Below, piece by piece: positions 42,655 through 51,025 of a stretch of DNA of 64,000 bases. The notes under the pieces are model-generated. The model was not told the origin of the DNA. It did no database searches and was given only the letters and a program-made list of their open reading frames with translations. The translations under genes and the position numbers were made by a program. Source of the DNA: Dehalococcoidia bacterium (GTDB lineage: Bacteria; Chloroflexota; Dehalococcoidia; GIF9; UBA5629); assembly GCA_041653995.1 (NCBI GenBank), contig JBAZEK010000004.1, positions 124,001 to 188,000 of the forward strand, written 5' to 3'. Numbering within the stretch: position 1 is the stretch's first letter; each line of letters starts with the position of its first letter.

Positions 42655-43419
42655 CTCGATCGTCAGTCCCTCGTATCCAACCTCGAGTTCCATCTCAAGC
42701 TGTTTGCCGGCCGCGGCTATCTCATCGCGCATCTCATCTTCGTACGCCACAGGCAAATGGCTGACGATCACCCGGGGCAGGTAGCCCCTGGCCTTGCGAA
42801 ACTCTAAAAGTTCTTGCGCCAGCATCCCCGGCGTCATGTGGCGCAGCTTCTCCATGTCTTTCTGTGCGCGATTTAAATGCGTAACCTCGATAACAAGCAG
42901 GTCCGGCGCTATCCGCTCCCAGCACTCCTGCAGACCCGGCCCCGTATCGCCCGCGTAAAAGAGGCTTTTACCGCCGTCCGCTTTGATGAAGTATCCGACA
43001 GATGGGACGGAATGGCTGACGGGCAGTGGCAGCACTTCAAGGTGTTGCAGGTACAGGGGTTGAAAGAGCGCAACAGGCTTCAGCTTCATGCGCGGATTCT
43101 CCGCAGAGGGCCAGCTGGTGTAATCTCGATACAGCTTCCCATCCAGCAGGTAAGGGTAAACAACTTCGAGCGTGTCGCGCAGGCCATAGACATCAACCGT
43201 CGAAGAGGGCAGACTGTTGGCCCCCAGCATAATCAGGTCCTTGCAGTGATCAAAGTGATGGTGCGTGAGCAATACGGCCTTTATCTGCTGCTGCCTTTCC
43301 AGCGGCAGCGAAGCAGTCAGGCCGCCCGCATCCAGCGCGACGATACCGTCCACCAGCACACATGGCAGCCGGGCCTTATCGGTCTCAGTATTGTGGGCGC
43401 CCAGCATCTCGATTCTCAT
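42649..43419 (-). CDS. Metallo-beta-lactamase fold hydrolase (RNase Z-like)
   Basis: A 256-residue hydrolase. The zinc motif is LLTHHHFDHCKDL, with FYAGDTGPG and a later VSHLP histidine, the pattern of the RNase Z/PhnP-like branch. ATG 43419 has GAGGG six bases upstream; an ATG at 43440 overlapping the previous stop as ATGA is the alternative. It is the last gene of a three-gene minus unit with hemolysin III and ICMT-like proteins. Its substrate, a nucleic acid or a cyclic phosphodiester, is unknown. Confidence 0.83.
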   Translation of the reverse strand: MRIEMLGAHNTETDKARLPCVLVDGIVALDAGGLTASLPLERQQQIKAVLLTHHHFDHCKDLIMLGANSLPSSTVDVYGLRDTLEVVYPYLLDGKLYRDYTSWPSAENPRMKLKPVALFQPLYLQHLEVLPLPVSHSVPSVGYFIKADGGKSLFYAGDTGPGLQECWERIAPDLLVIEVTHLNRAQKDMEKLRHMTPGMLAQELLEFRKARGYLPRVIVSHLPVAYEDEMRDEIAAAGKQLEMELEVGYEGLTIEL

Positions 43420-43436
43420 ACTCCACCCTCGTCCCG

Positions 43437-44084
43437 TCATCCTGCTATGGCATAGTAAATAACCATATAGTGCAGCACCGCGCCCGCGATGACCAGCAGG
43501 TGGAATATCTCGTGGAACCCGAATACGCCGGGCAGCGGGTTGGGCTTCTTTATGGCGTAGAAAACCGCTCCAAGGGTGTAGGCAGCGCCGCCGGCCAACA
43601 GCAATATGAGCGATTGAAGCGGCATGGTCGACAGCAAAGGGCCCCATATAAGGGGTACTATTAGCATCCAGCCCATCACGACGTAGATCACCGTGGTGAG
43701 CCAGCGCGGGCCGTGGATATAAACCATCTTAAACACGAATCCGAGGATGACCAGCAGCCATTGCGCGCCGATGATGCCCCAGCGCCACCAGCCGTCCAGG
43801 TAGATATAGCTTATAGGCGTATACGTGCCCGCTATCATGAAGAAGATGGCTATGTGGTCCAGCCGCCGCCACGGATTTCTCTCGTCCTCGCCCGCCTTCT
43901 GCCCGTGGTAAACGGCGCTGCAGGTGAAGATGAAGACGGCGCACAGGCTGTAAATGCTGGAAAGAACGATTTTTGTCGCGGAGCCGGAGGAGTTGCAGAG
44001 CAGAACTATGTAGCCCGCCAGTGACGCCGCGGCGCCCAGCAGGTGGGAATAGAAATTCACCAGGTCGGACCTTTGAAATGCCAT
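43437..44084 (-). CDS. Hemolysin III / PAQR-family membrane protein
   Basis: A 215-residue seven-helix membrane protein. Family metal-site residues are in SAVYH, RRLDH and FGFHEIFH. Bacterial members (YqfA, HlyIII) affect membrane lipid composition, and the fold is related to ceramidases. ATG 44084 with AGGG upstream is chosen; the frame stays open to a GTG at 44111. It overlaps or abuts the ICMT-like gene upstream and the metallo-beta-lactamase downstream. Confidence 0.87.
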   Translation of the reverse strand: MAFQRSDLVNFYSHLLGAAASLAGYIVLLCNSSGSATKIVLSSIYSLCAVFIFTCSAVYHGQKAGEDERNPWRRLDHIAIFFMIAGTYTPISYIYLDGWWRWGIIGAQWLLVILGFVFKMVYIHGPRWLTTVIYVVMGWMLIVPLIWGPLLSTMPLQSLILLLAGGAAYTLGAVFYAIKKPNPLPGVFGFHEIFHLLVIAGAVLHYMVIYYAIAG

Positions 44085-44095
44085 ATTAATCCCTT

Positions 44096-44605
44096 TTATG
44101 GTCCGGTCCACGGCTGCAGCCTGGGTATCCAGCGGGGCACGTTCTTCTTATATATAAGGTATTCCCCGCCAAACCTCTTCTCCAGGCCCGGCTCCTCCGA
44201 ACATATGAAATAAATATGGTTGACGATGAAAAACAGCAGGAACCAGATGAATATTCCTATCGAACCGAAGGCCACAGATTCACCCAGCAGCGTCATCAGC
44301 ACGCCGCTGATCATGGGATTGCGCACGTGGCGATAGGGTCCGATGATCACCAGTTTTTTAGTGGGCGACCAGGGCGCCAGCGTGCCCTTTCCGATATTGA
44401 CGAAAAGCCGTATGGTAATGGAAAGGTAATACAGCCCGGTACCCATCGATATTCCGCCCGCCAGCACGATCACCGCATCCCAGGGCAGACCCAATCCCCA
44501 GCCGATTTTAAAGCCGGTCGCCCACAGGATGGCGGCCGGTATGATAAACAACGCCGTCAAAGGTAAAATTAACGATTTTACCTGGTTGATCGTCGATTCC
44601 GTCAC
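44096..44605 (-). CDS. ICMT/PEMT-like membrane methyltransferase
   Basis: A 169-residue multi-pass protein. GPYRHVRNPMISG (about 90-102) and the C-terminal EEPGLEKRFGGEYLIYKKNVPRW region (by position 137-159) are the signature of the isoprenylcysteine carboxyl methyltransferase/PEMT-like family, which uses SAM at the membrane. Bacterial members mostly have unknown acceptors, often lipids. It is the first gene of the minus unit that continues into hemolysin III. Confidence 0.85.
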   Translation of the reverse strand: MTESTINQVKSLILPLTALFIIPAAILWATGFKIGWGLGLPWDAVIVLAGGISMGTGLYYLSITIRLFVNIGKGTLAPWSPTKKLVIIGPYRHVRNPMISGVLMTLLGESVAFGSIGIFIWFLLFFIVNHIYFICSEEPGLEKRFGGEYLIYKKNVPRWIPRLQPWTGP

Positions 44606-44668
44606 ACTAAACCTCTCGCGTAATCGATTTTATCCAATAATAGCATTAAACCGGTATCTCCCGCATGA

Positions 44669-44674
44669 TACAAT
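44669..44674 (+). promoter_or_regulatory. -10 box for a leaderless methyltransferase transcript
   Basis: TACAAT, preceded by TGA (extended -10 pattern), ends six bases before the GTG at 44681. No ribosome-binding site is visible. Transcription from this box would start at the start codon itself. Confidence 0.5.
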
Positions 44675-44680
44675 GAATCT

Positions 44681-45478
44681 GTGAAGACCGGCATTATCCA
44701 CTGCGGCGACTGCCTGGTGAAGCTGAGGGATATAACCTCGCACAGCATCGACCTGATCTATATCGACCCGCCCTTCAATTCCAACCGCAACTACAGGACC
44801 TCCCCCAAAACCACCGTCGACAGGCGCTTTGAAGACAGGTTCGATGGCGTAAACGCATACCTCGATTATATGAAACCACGAATTAAAGAGTTGCACCGCG
44901 TTTTAAAGCCGACGGGCAGTTTCTACTATCACTGCGACTGGCATGCGTCGCATTACGTCAAGGTGCTGCTGGACAGTCCCGATCTGTTCGGCTACAGCAA
45001 TTTTCAGAACGAAATAGTATGGTGTTACAGGTCGGGAGGCGCCAGCCCGCGCAGGCGCTTCTCGCGTAAGCACGATATTATCCTCTTCTATTCGAAAACC
45101 GGCGATTACGTTTTCAACGGGCTGAAGGAGAAATCGTACAACCGCGGGCTCAAGCCATACAAATTCCAGGGCGTGGCTGAGTACCGGGATGAAGCCGGCT
45201 GGTATACGCAGGTCGGTATGAAAGATTACTGGGAGATAAACATGGTGGGCAGGACCAGCCGCGAGCGGCTGGACTATCCCACACAGAAGCCGCTGGCCCT
45301 GCTGGAAAGAATAGTCTCCGCCAGCAGCAATCAGGGGGATATCGTGCTGGATGCCTTTTGCGGCAGCGGCACAGCCCTGGCCGCCGCTCACAAGCTGGGC
45401 CGCCGATGGATCGGCATCGATGTCTCCCCGGCCGCCTGTGAGCTGGCCCGGGAGCGCCTGAAAAGTCGGGACTTATAG
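44681..45478 (+). CDS. Solitary site-specific DNA methyltransferase (beta class)
   Basis: A 265-residue SAM-dependent enzyme of the D12/N6-N4 group. The catalytic motif YIDPPFNSN is N-terminal (D29-F32) and the SAM motif DAFCGSGTALAAA is C-terminal, the beta order. DPPF fits N6-adenine or N4-cytosine methylation. There is no restriction or specificity gene beside it, so it is an orphan. It starts with GTG and no ribosome-binding site. The stop overlaps the end of the convergent GDPD gene by six bases. Confidence 0.88.
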   Translation: MKTGIIHCGDCLVKLRDITSHSIDLIYIDPPFNSNRNYRTSPKTTVDRRFEDRFDGVNAYLDYMKPRIKELHRVLKPTGSFYYHCDWHASHYVKVLLDSPDLFGYSNFQNEIVWCYRSGGASPRRRFSRKHDIILFYSKTGDYVFNGLKEKSYNRGLKPYKFQGVAEYRDEAGWYTQVGMKDYWEINMVGRTSRERLDYPTQKPLALLERIVSASSNQGDIVLDAFCGSGTALAAAHKLGRRWIGIDVSPAACELARERLKSRDL

Positions 45479-46147
45479 CTTCCGGATTTCCCTGATCACT
45501 GCATCGGGACGGTCGGTCATGATCACGTCAGGCCCGCAGCGCACAGCCCGTCTCATCGTATCCTCATCCCCGCCGTCCCAGACGAACACCAGATCTCCTC
45601 CGGCATGCGCTTTTTCAACCGTATCGCCCGTCATCATACCGGCAGCCAACTGAGTGAAACCGGCGGTCCCGGCTGAGGCAATCTTATGCCCGCTATCTGT
45701 GGGCTCGCTGATCACAGCGCGGGGCAACTCAGGCGCCAGCACTGCCAGTCTCTCGACCAGGGCGGCGTCAAAAGAGACCAGCACCGTCCACGCCTTATCG
45801 ACATAGCCACGCAGTATGGTCAGGAATTTGTCCGGGGAGCGCACCTGTTTGAGCTCGATCAGCAGCACCAGGCCTTTGCCCAGTATATTCAGCGCTTCAC
45901 TAAGCGTGGGTATGCGGAAGCCGCCCGCCACCCTGCACGCAGCCAGCTCGGCCAGCGAAAGGCTGCCGATACTGCGCCCGTCTATATCCGCATCATGATG
46001 GACGACGAATCCACCGTCCGCGGTCTCCTGCACGTCGAACTCAACCCCGTCCGCCCCGAGATCGAGGGCGGCTTTGAAAGCCTCAATGGTGTTCTCGGGG
46101 TAGTCCCTGTGGAAGCCGCGGTGGGCGATGACTACAGTCCTGTGCAT
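45473..46147 (-). CDS. Glycerophosphodiester phosphodiesterase
   Basis: A 224-residue GDPD TIM-barrel enzyme that releases glycerol-3-phosphate from glycerophosphodiesters. Catalytic motifs: IAHRGF (His near 9), ENTIEAF, GVEFDVQETADG and VVHHDADIDG. No signal peptide is present, so it is cytoplasmic, UgpQ-like. It starts one base after the RidA-like gene and is the last member of the purine operon, probably for transcriptional convenience. Confidence 0.92.
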   Translation of the reverse strand: MHRTVVIAHRGFHRDYPENTIEAFKAALDLGADGVEFDVQETADGGFVVHHDADIDGRSIGSLSLAELAACRVAGGFRIPTLSEALNILGKGLVLLIELKQVRSPDKFLTILRGYVDKAWTVLVSFDAALVERLAVLAPELPRAVISEPTDSGHKIASAGTAGFTQLAAGMMTGDTVEKAHAGGDLVFVWDGGDEDTMRRAVRCGPDVIMTDRPDAVIREIRKL

Positions 46148-46148
46148 G

Positions 46149-46553
46149 TTATCCGTCGAGCATGGCTACGGCATCCATCTCAACCAGGGCGTCCTTGCTC
46201 AGAAGGTCCTGGACCACTATGCCGGTGGAGGCGGGGAAGCTGGCGCCGAAGAACTCCCGCCGCACAGCCGCCGTCCCCTTGTACCCCTCTTTGGTTTTTA
46301 TGTAGTCGCAGGTCCAGACCACGTCATCGAAGGTAGCGCCCGCCGCATCCAGTATGGTTTTCATCTTGAGGAAGATCGTCCTGTACTGCTGCACGATGTC
46401 TCCCCTGATTAACAGTTTGCCGGTCTGAAGGTCGATCTCCGTGGCATCGGTGCCAGAGATGTAGAGCATATTGCCCCTGCGCACGGCCGGCGCAAAGGTA
46501 AGGTGCTCGTAAATCTCCCAGCCTTTGGGAATAATAGCCTGCCTCTTACTCAT
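46149..46553 (-). CDS. RidA/YjgF-family protein
   Basis: A 134-residue member of the Rid family, trimeric enamine/imine deaminases that clear reactive intermediates. Family wording includes NMLYISGTDA and LSKDALVEMDAVAML. The canonical catalytic Arg is not obvious, as IVVQDLL replaces the usual RSTV-type stretch, so activity may differ. ATG 46553 has GGAGG upstream; a TTG at 46568 is rejected. It lies in the purine operon, where Rid proteins are often found. Confidence 0.88.
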   Translation of the reverse strand: MSKRQAIIPKGWEIYEHLTFAPAVRRGNMLYISGTDATEIDLQTGKLLIRGDIVQQYRTIFLKMKTILDAAGATFDDVVWTCDYIKTKEGYKGTAAVRREFFGASFPASTGIVVQDLLSKDALVEMDAVAMLDG

Positions 46554-46588
46554 ATCTTCCTCCGACAACCAATCGGTTATGTTTATTT

Positions 46589-46942
46589 TTAACGTGCCGG
46601 CCCGGGTGAGTCGGTCAGCCGCTGGATGAGATCCGGCGTCTCCTTCTGTCCCATGCCGTAGCTTATCAGCTGCGCCAGCCGGTCGAGCATGGGCTTCGCC
46701 CCGTCCAGGTCGTCATTTTCCAGCAGGGGCAACGCTTTCTCCAGAAGCTGTGTCTCCTCGCTCAGCTGGCAGGCGAATCCGCCCAGGTTGCCGCAGCAGG
46801 GAGCAATGACCTCCGACCGCCAGAGGTGCGCCTGCTTGATATCCAGAAATTTGCGCAGTTCCTCGATACCCTCACGCCTGGTGGCAGTATTCCCGAGCTT
46901 GGCCCGGGCCTGGTTAAATGTATCGATATTTATCATCAGCAT
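46589..46942 (-). CDS. Small protein of unknown function in the purine operon
   Basis: A 117-residue helical protein that I do not recognise. It has SEVIAPCCGNLGGFAC in the middle, three cysteines close together, and acidic C-terminal helices (EKALPLLENDDLDGAKPMLD). ATG 46942 is chosen with a weak AGGCGG upstream; the open frame continues to a TTG at 46981 that overlaps the purH stop. Its position between purH and the RidA-like gene is the only clue. Confidence 0.6.
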   Translation of the reverse strand: MLMINIDTFNQARAKLGNTATRREGIEELRKFLDIKQAHLWRSEVIAPCCGNLGGFACQLSEETQLLEKALPLLENDDLDGAKPMLDRLAQLISYGMGQKETPDLIQRLTDSPGPAR

Positions 46943-46977
46943 AGTTGCACCGCCTGCTGCTATTTTACCGCCTTTGC

Positions 46978-48510
46978 TCAATGCTTGAAATGCCTGACCC
47001 CTGTGAAAACCATAGCCATGCCGTGCTTGTCGGCCGCATCGATGGACTGCTGGTCCCTGATCGACCCGCCCACCTGTATTATGGCCGTCACCCCGCCCGC
47101 TGCGGCCAGCTCCACCGTATCAGGGAAGGGTATGAAGGCATCCGAGCCCAGCACAGCCCCCTTCGATTTCCCGCCTGCCCGCTCCAGGGCAATCTGGGCG
47201 CTGACCGACCGGTTGGGCTGGCCTGCTCCCATGCCCAGCAGAGTGCGGTCCCTGGCCAGAGTTATGCCGTTCGATTTAATATGCTTGACCACCTTCCAGG
47301 CAAAGAAGAGATCTTCCCATTCAGTTTCGCTCGGAGCACGTTTGGTTACGACCCTGGGCTTGAATTCTTCTTCCGTATAAAAATCCTTGAGCTGTGCGAG
47401 GAACCCTCCCGTGATAGGGCGAAACTCCACCGCCCTTCCGCCTGGAGCCGGCGGCTCAACCGGCATGGACAGCAGCCGCAAACTCTTCTTGCGTCCCAGC
47501 AATGCCAGCGCCTCGTCAGTATAGCCTCCCGTTATGATTGCATCGAAATGTGTCTTGTCCACCTCGGTGGCCAGGGCGATATCCATTACCCTGTTCACGG
47601 CCACGATGCCCCCAAAGGCCGCCACGGGGTCCCCGGCCAGCGCCCTGCCATAGGCTTCGACAAGGTCATTGTTGCTGCACAGGCCGCAGGGGTTGGTGTG
47701 CTTGATGACCGCCACGGCGGGCTCCATAAAATCGCTCACCACGTTCCATGCCGAGTCGATATCAAGGAAGTTGTTAAAGGAAAGCTCTGGCCCGGAGTGC
47801 CGTTTCACCTGGGTGATACCCCGGGGTTTATGCCCCGCCACCTTCTCGACGTACAGCGCCGCAGGCTGATGCGGATTTTCGCCGTAGCGAAGGTTATACA
47901 TCTTGCTCAGGGCCAGCGTAAGGTCCCCGGGGAAGGCCTCTCCTTCCAGCAGGTACTGTGAGATAGCCGTGTCATAGAGCGCAACATGCTGAAACGCTTT
48001 CTGCGCCAGCTTGCGGCGGAAGGCTATGTCGACCTGTCCCGCCTTCAGTTTTTCTATCAGTTCATCATAGTCCGCCGGATCCACCACCACCAGAACGGCC
48101 GGGAAATTCTTGGCCGCAGCCCTGATCATGGTCGGGCCGCCGATATCGATATTCTCCAGCGCGTCTTCCAGCGTCACTTCCGCTTTGGAAACAGTCTCGA
48201 CAAAGGGATACAGATTGACCACCACCAGGTCGATCAAGCCGATCTTATGATTGCCAAGCTCCTGCATATGCCGGTCCAGGTCGCGCCGCGCAAGTATCCC
48301 GCCGTGCACCGCTGGGTGCAGCGTTTTAACCCGACCGTCCAGTATCTCGGGAAATCTGGTTATGTCCGATATGCTGCATACTTTGAGGCCTGAATCAGTC
48401 AACGATTTCCTGGTGCCGCCGGTGCTGAATATCTCGACCTTGAGGCTCTCCAGCTTTTTGGCGAAATCGACCAGCCCTGACTTATTGGAAACGCTCAGGA
48501 TTGCTCGCAT
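46978..48510 (-). CDS. purH: Bifunctional AICAR formyltransferase / IMP cyclohydrolase
   Basis: A 510-residue enzyme for the last two steps of IMP synthesis. The N-terminal IMP cyclohydrolase (MGS-like) domain has ALSVSNKSGL-type ILSVSNKSGLVDFA, FSTGGT and GRVKTLHPAVHGGILARR. The transformylase domain has NLRYGENPHQPAALY and VIKHTNPCGLC, with the C-terminal GSDAFIPFPDTVE. Normal length. It is tightly packed after purM (10-nt gap). Confidence 0.97.
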   Translation of the reverse strand: MRAILSVSNKSGLVDFAKKLESLKVEIFSTGGTRKSLTDSGLKVCSISDITRFPEILDGRVKTLHPAVHGGILARRDLDRHMQELGNHKIGLIDLVVVNLYPFVETVSKAEVTLEDALENIDIGGPTMIRAAAKNFPAVLVVVDPADYDELIEKLKAGQVDIAFRRKLAQKAFQHVALYDTAISQYLLEGEAFPGDLTLALSKMYNLRYGENPHQPAALYVEKVAGHKPRGITQVKRHSGPELSFNNFLDIDSAWNVVSDFMEPAVAVIKHTNPCGLCSNNDLVEAYGRALAGDPVAAFGGIVAVNRVMDIALATEVDKTHFDAIITGGYTDEALALLGRKKSLRLLSMPVEPPAPGGRAVEFRPITGGFLAQLKDFYTEEEFKPRVVTKRAPSETEWEDLFFAWKVVKHIKSNGITLARDRTLLGMGAGQPNRSVSAQIALERAGGKSKGAVLGSDAFIPFPDTVELAAAGGVTAIIQVGGSIRDQQSIDAADKHGMAMVFTGVRHFKH

Positions 48511-48520
48511 GGCTACCCCC

Positions 48521-49546
48521 TTACCGTATTATCACTCTCTCGCTGCCATTGGCCTTGATAACCCTGCCGATTACGCTCGCGCCGGTCACGGTCTGCAATA
48601 TCTTATCGGAACAGTCCTTGTCGCAGAGCACAACCATGCCCACGCCCATATTGAAGACGCGGAACATCTCTTCATCCTTGATATTGCCTCTCTTCTGGAT
48701 GAGCTCATATATGGCCGGCGCCGTCCAGGATGACCTGTCCAGCTCCACCGAACAGCTTTGAGGCAGGATTCGCGGTATATTCCCCACAAGCCCTCCTCCG
48801 GTTATATGCGCGATGCCGTGGACCTCCCCCAGGTAGGGTTTGAGATCATTATAATAGCAGAGGTGAGGCGCCAGCAGCTCCTCTCCCAGGGTTCTGCCCA
48901 GCTCTGGATGTATCACCTTGAGAGCTAGCGAATCATGGTCGATGCCGAACACCTTGCGTACCAGCGAGTAACCGTTGGTATGCAGGCCGTTGGACGCAAG
49001 CCCGATCACAGTATCGCCTTCACTGATCTTCTCGCCGCTGATGACGCTGTCCCTCTCCACCACACCCACGATGAATCCCGCCAGGTCGTAGTCTGCCGAT
49101 TTATACATGCCGGGCATCTCGGCTGTCTCGCCGCCTATCAGCGAGCAGCCGACCTCCCTGCAGGCCTGCGCCAGGCCGGACACTATGGCCGCCACCTTGT
49201 GCGGGTGCAGCTTGCCCAGGGCCACATAGTCCAGCATAAAGAGGGGGCCGGCGCCGCAGCAGAGTATGTCGTTAACGCAATGGTTGACCAGGTCCACGCC
49301 CACCGTATCATGTTTGTCCATGAGAACGGCTATCTTGAGCTTGGTGCCCACGCCGTCGGAGCTGGAGACAAGCACGGGGTCCCTGTATTTTTTCAGCTTG
49401 AAGAAAGCGCCGAAATGCCCGATATCGGTCAACACCTCGGGGCCGAACGTCGGCCGCACCAGTTCCTTGATCAGTTCCTTGGTCTTATCGGCAGCCGATA
49501 TGTCCACGCCGGCCTGGGCGTAAGCGCCCTTAGGTTTCGATTTCAC
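48521..49546 (-). CDS. purM: Phosphoribosylformylglycinamidine cyclo-ligase (AIR synthetase)
   Basis: A 341-residue AIRS-family enzyme that closes the imidazole ring of AIR using ATP. Landmarks: GAYAQAGVDI, SSDGVGTKLKIA, LIGGETAEMPGMY, GLASNGLHTNGYSLVR and AHITGGGLVGNIPR. GTG at 49546 is preferred because it aligns with the family N-terminus and has GGAG upstream; it lies inside the end of purF, overlapping 17 nt. Confidence 0.96.
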   Translation of the reverse strand: MKSKPKGAYAQAGVDISAADKTKELIKELVRPTFGPEVLTDIGHFGAFFKLKKYRDPVLVSSSDGVGTKLKIAVLMDKHDTVGVDLVNHCVNDILCCGAGPLFMLDYVALGKLHPHKVAAIVSGLAQACREVGCSLIGGETAEMPGMYKSADYDLAGFIVGVVERDSVISGEKISEGDTVIGLASNGLHTNGYSLVRKVFGIDHDSLALKVIHPELGRTLGEELLAPHLCYYNDLKPYLGEVHGIAHITGGGLVGNIPRILPQSCSVELDRSSWTAPAIYELIQKRGNIKDEEMFRVFNMGVGMVVLCDKDCSDKILQTVTGASVIGRVIKANGSERVIIR

Positions 49547-50960
49547 TGAGGCTCCTTGCCACGTCCAAAGGAAGAGTCTCCAGTTGTAACTTGTCCATCT
49601 CAAGCTGCACCGGCATTGGGTACTGGCCGGTAAAGCACGCTGTGCAGAATATCTCCTCGGGCATCCCTACTGCCTCGATCAGTCCGTCCATGCTGATATG
49701 GCCGAGCGTGTCTGCGCCGATGGCGTCTCTGACCTCGGGCACGGTTTTATGTGCGGCTATCAACTCCCAGCGCGTGGCCATATCGACGCCGAAAAAGCAG
49801 GGGTAGCGTATGGGTGGCGCACAGATCCTCATATGCACCTCCCTGGCCCCGGCTTTCTTGAGCATGTTGATAACACGAGGCGTGGTGGTGCCGCGCACGA
49901 TGCTGTCATCCACCACGACCAGCCGCTTGCCGGATATCTCCTGGGTCAGCGGGTTGAACTTAAGCCTGACCCCCAGCTCGCGCAGGCGCTGGTCCGGCGC
50001 GATGAAGGTACGGGCTACGTAGCGGTTCTTGAGCAGGCCTTCATGGTAGGGGATGCCCGAAGCCCTGGCGTAACCTATTCCGGCAGCCGTGGCTGAATCG
50101 GGTACACCCATCACCATATCGGCATCCACCGGGTACTCCCTGGACAGTATTGCGCCCATCTGCTCACGGGCGGAGTAGATCAGTTTGCCGTTGAGCAGGC
50201 TGTCGGGCCGGGCAAAGTAGATAAATTCGAATATACACAGGGCTTTACGTTCGCTTTCAATACGTGTACTGCGCACGCCGTTACCGTCGATTGTAACGAT
50301 CTCGCCGGGCTCTATCTCCCTGACGAACTGGGCGCCGATATTGTCGAAAGCGCACGTCTCGGATGCCAGCACCCACCCGCCGTCGATGGTCCCCAGCGAC
50401 AGCGGCCTTACGCCCATAGGATCGCGCACACCGTAGAGCCTTTCACCTGCGAGGATAACCAGGGAGTAGGCTCCCTGCAGGCGCCGCATGGCATACTTGA
50501 TTTTTGCCTCGATCTCTTTCTCGGGAGAGTTGAGCATCAGGTAGCCGATCACCTCCGAGTCGGTGGACGAGTTGAATTTGAAGCCCTGCTCCTCCAGGCC
50601 GGCCCGCAGGGCTGCGCTGTTGGTTATATTGCCGTTATGTCCCAGGGCTACCTGCAGGTCTGTGGTTCCGGCCAGGATAGGCTGTGCATTGCAGGCAACG
50701 CTGGAGCCTGTGGTGGAGTAGCGGTTATGGCCGATGGCGATATTGCCCTTGAGGCGCAGCAACTCTTCCTCGTTGAATGCGTGTGAAACAAGCCCCATAT
50801 CCGTATGGATATAGATCTTTCCGCCCTCGACCGTAGCTATGCCCGCGCTTTCCTGCCCGCGATGCTGAAGGGCAAACAGCGCAAAGAAAGAGATACGGGC
50901 TACATCTACTCCGGGGGCGTAAATACCGAAAATGCCGCAGCTTTCGTGCAAATCATGCAT
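49530..50960 (-). CDS. purF: Amidophosphoribosyltransferase
   Basis: A 476-residue glutamine PRPP amidotransferase, the first committed purine step. The N-terminal nucleophile Cys lies in HESCGIFG (C8), to be exposed by loss of a seven-residue propeptide. Ntn-hydrolase motifs HRGQESAGIAT and GHNRYSTTGS and the PRPP loop VVVDDSIVRGTT are intact. It is first of the purine operon, with a strong promoter that leaves about eight bases of leader and no ribosome-binding site. Confidence 0.97.
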   Translation of the reverse strand: MHDLHESCGIFGIYAPGVDVARISFFALFALQHRGQESAGIATVEGGKIYIHTDMGLVSHAFNEEELLRLKGNIAIGHNRYSTTGSSVACNAQPILAGTTDLQVALGHNGNITNSAALRAGLEEQGFKFNSSTDSEVIGYLMLNSPEKEIEAKIKYAMRRLQGAYSLVILAGERLYGVRDPMGVRPLSLGTIDGGWVLASETCAFDNIGAQFVREIEPGEIVTIDGNGVRSTRIESERKALCIFEFIYFARPDSLLNGKLIYSAREQMGAILSREYPVDADMVMGVPDSATAAGIGYARASGIPYHEGLLKNRYVARTFIAPDQRLRELGVRLKFNPLTQEISGKRLVVVDDSIVRGTTTPRVINMLKKAGAREVHMRICAPPIRYPCFFGVDMATRWELIAAHKTVPEVRDAIGADTLGHISMDGLIEAVGMPEEIFCTACFTGQYPMPVQLEMDKLQLETLPLDVARSLSEIET

Positions 50961-50974
50961 CGGCTTGCACGTGA

Positions 50975-51003
50975 ATTATACGGTTTTACCGCAGCACGGT
51001 CAA
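50975..51003 (-). promoter_or_regulatory. Near-consensus promoter of the purine operon
   Basis: Minus strand: TTGACC (51003-50998), 17-nt spacer, TATAAT (50980-50975). The purF ATG begins at 50960, about seven or eight bases after the expected transcription start, and no Shine-Dalgarno sequence intervenes. Confidence 0.8.
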
Positions 51004-51025
51004 TGCGCCGCACGGATTGACACAG

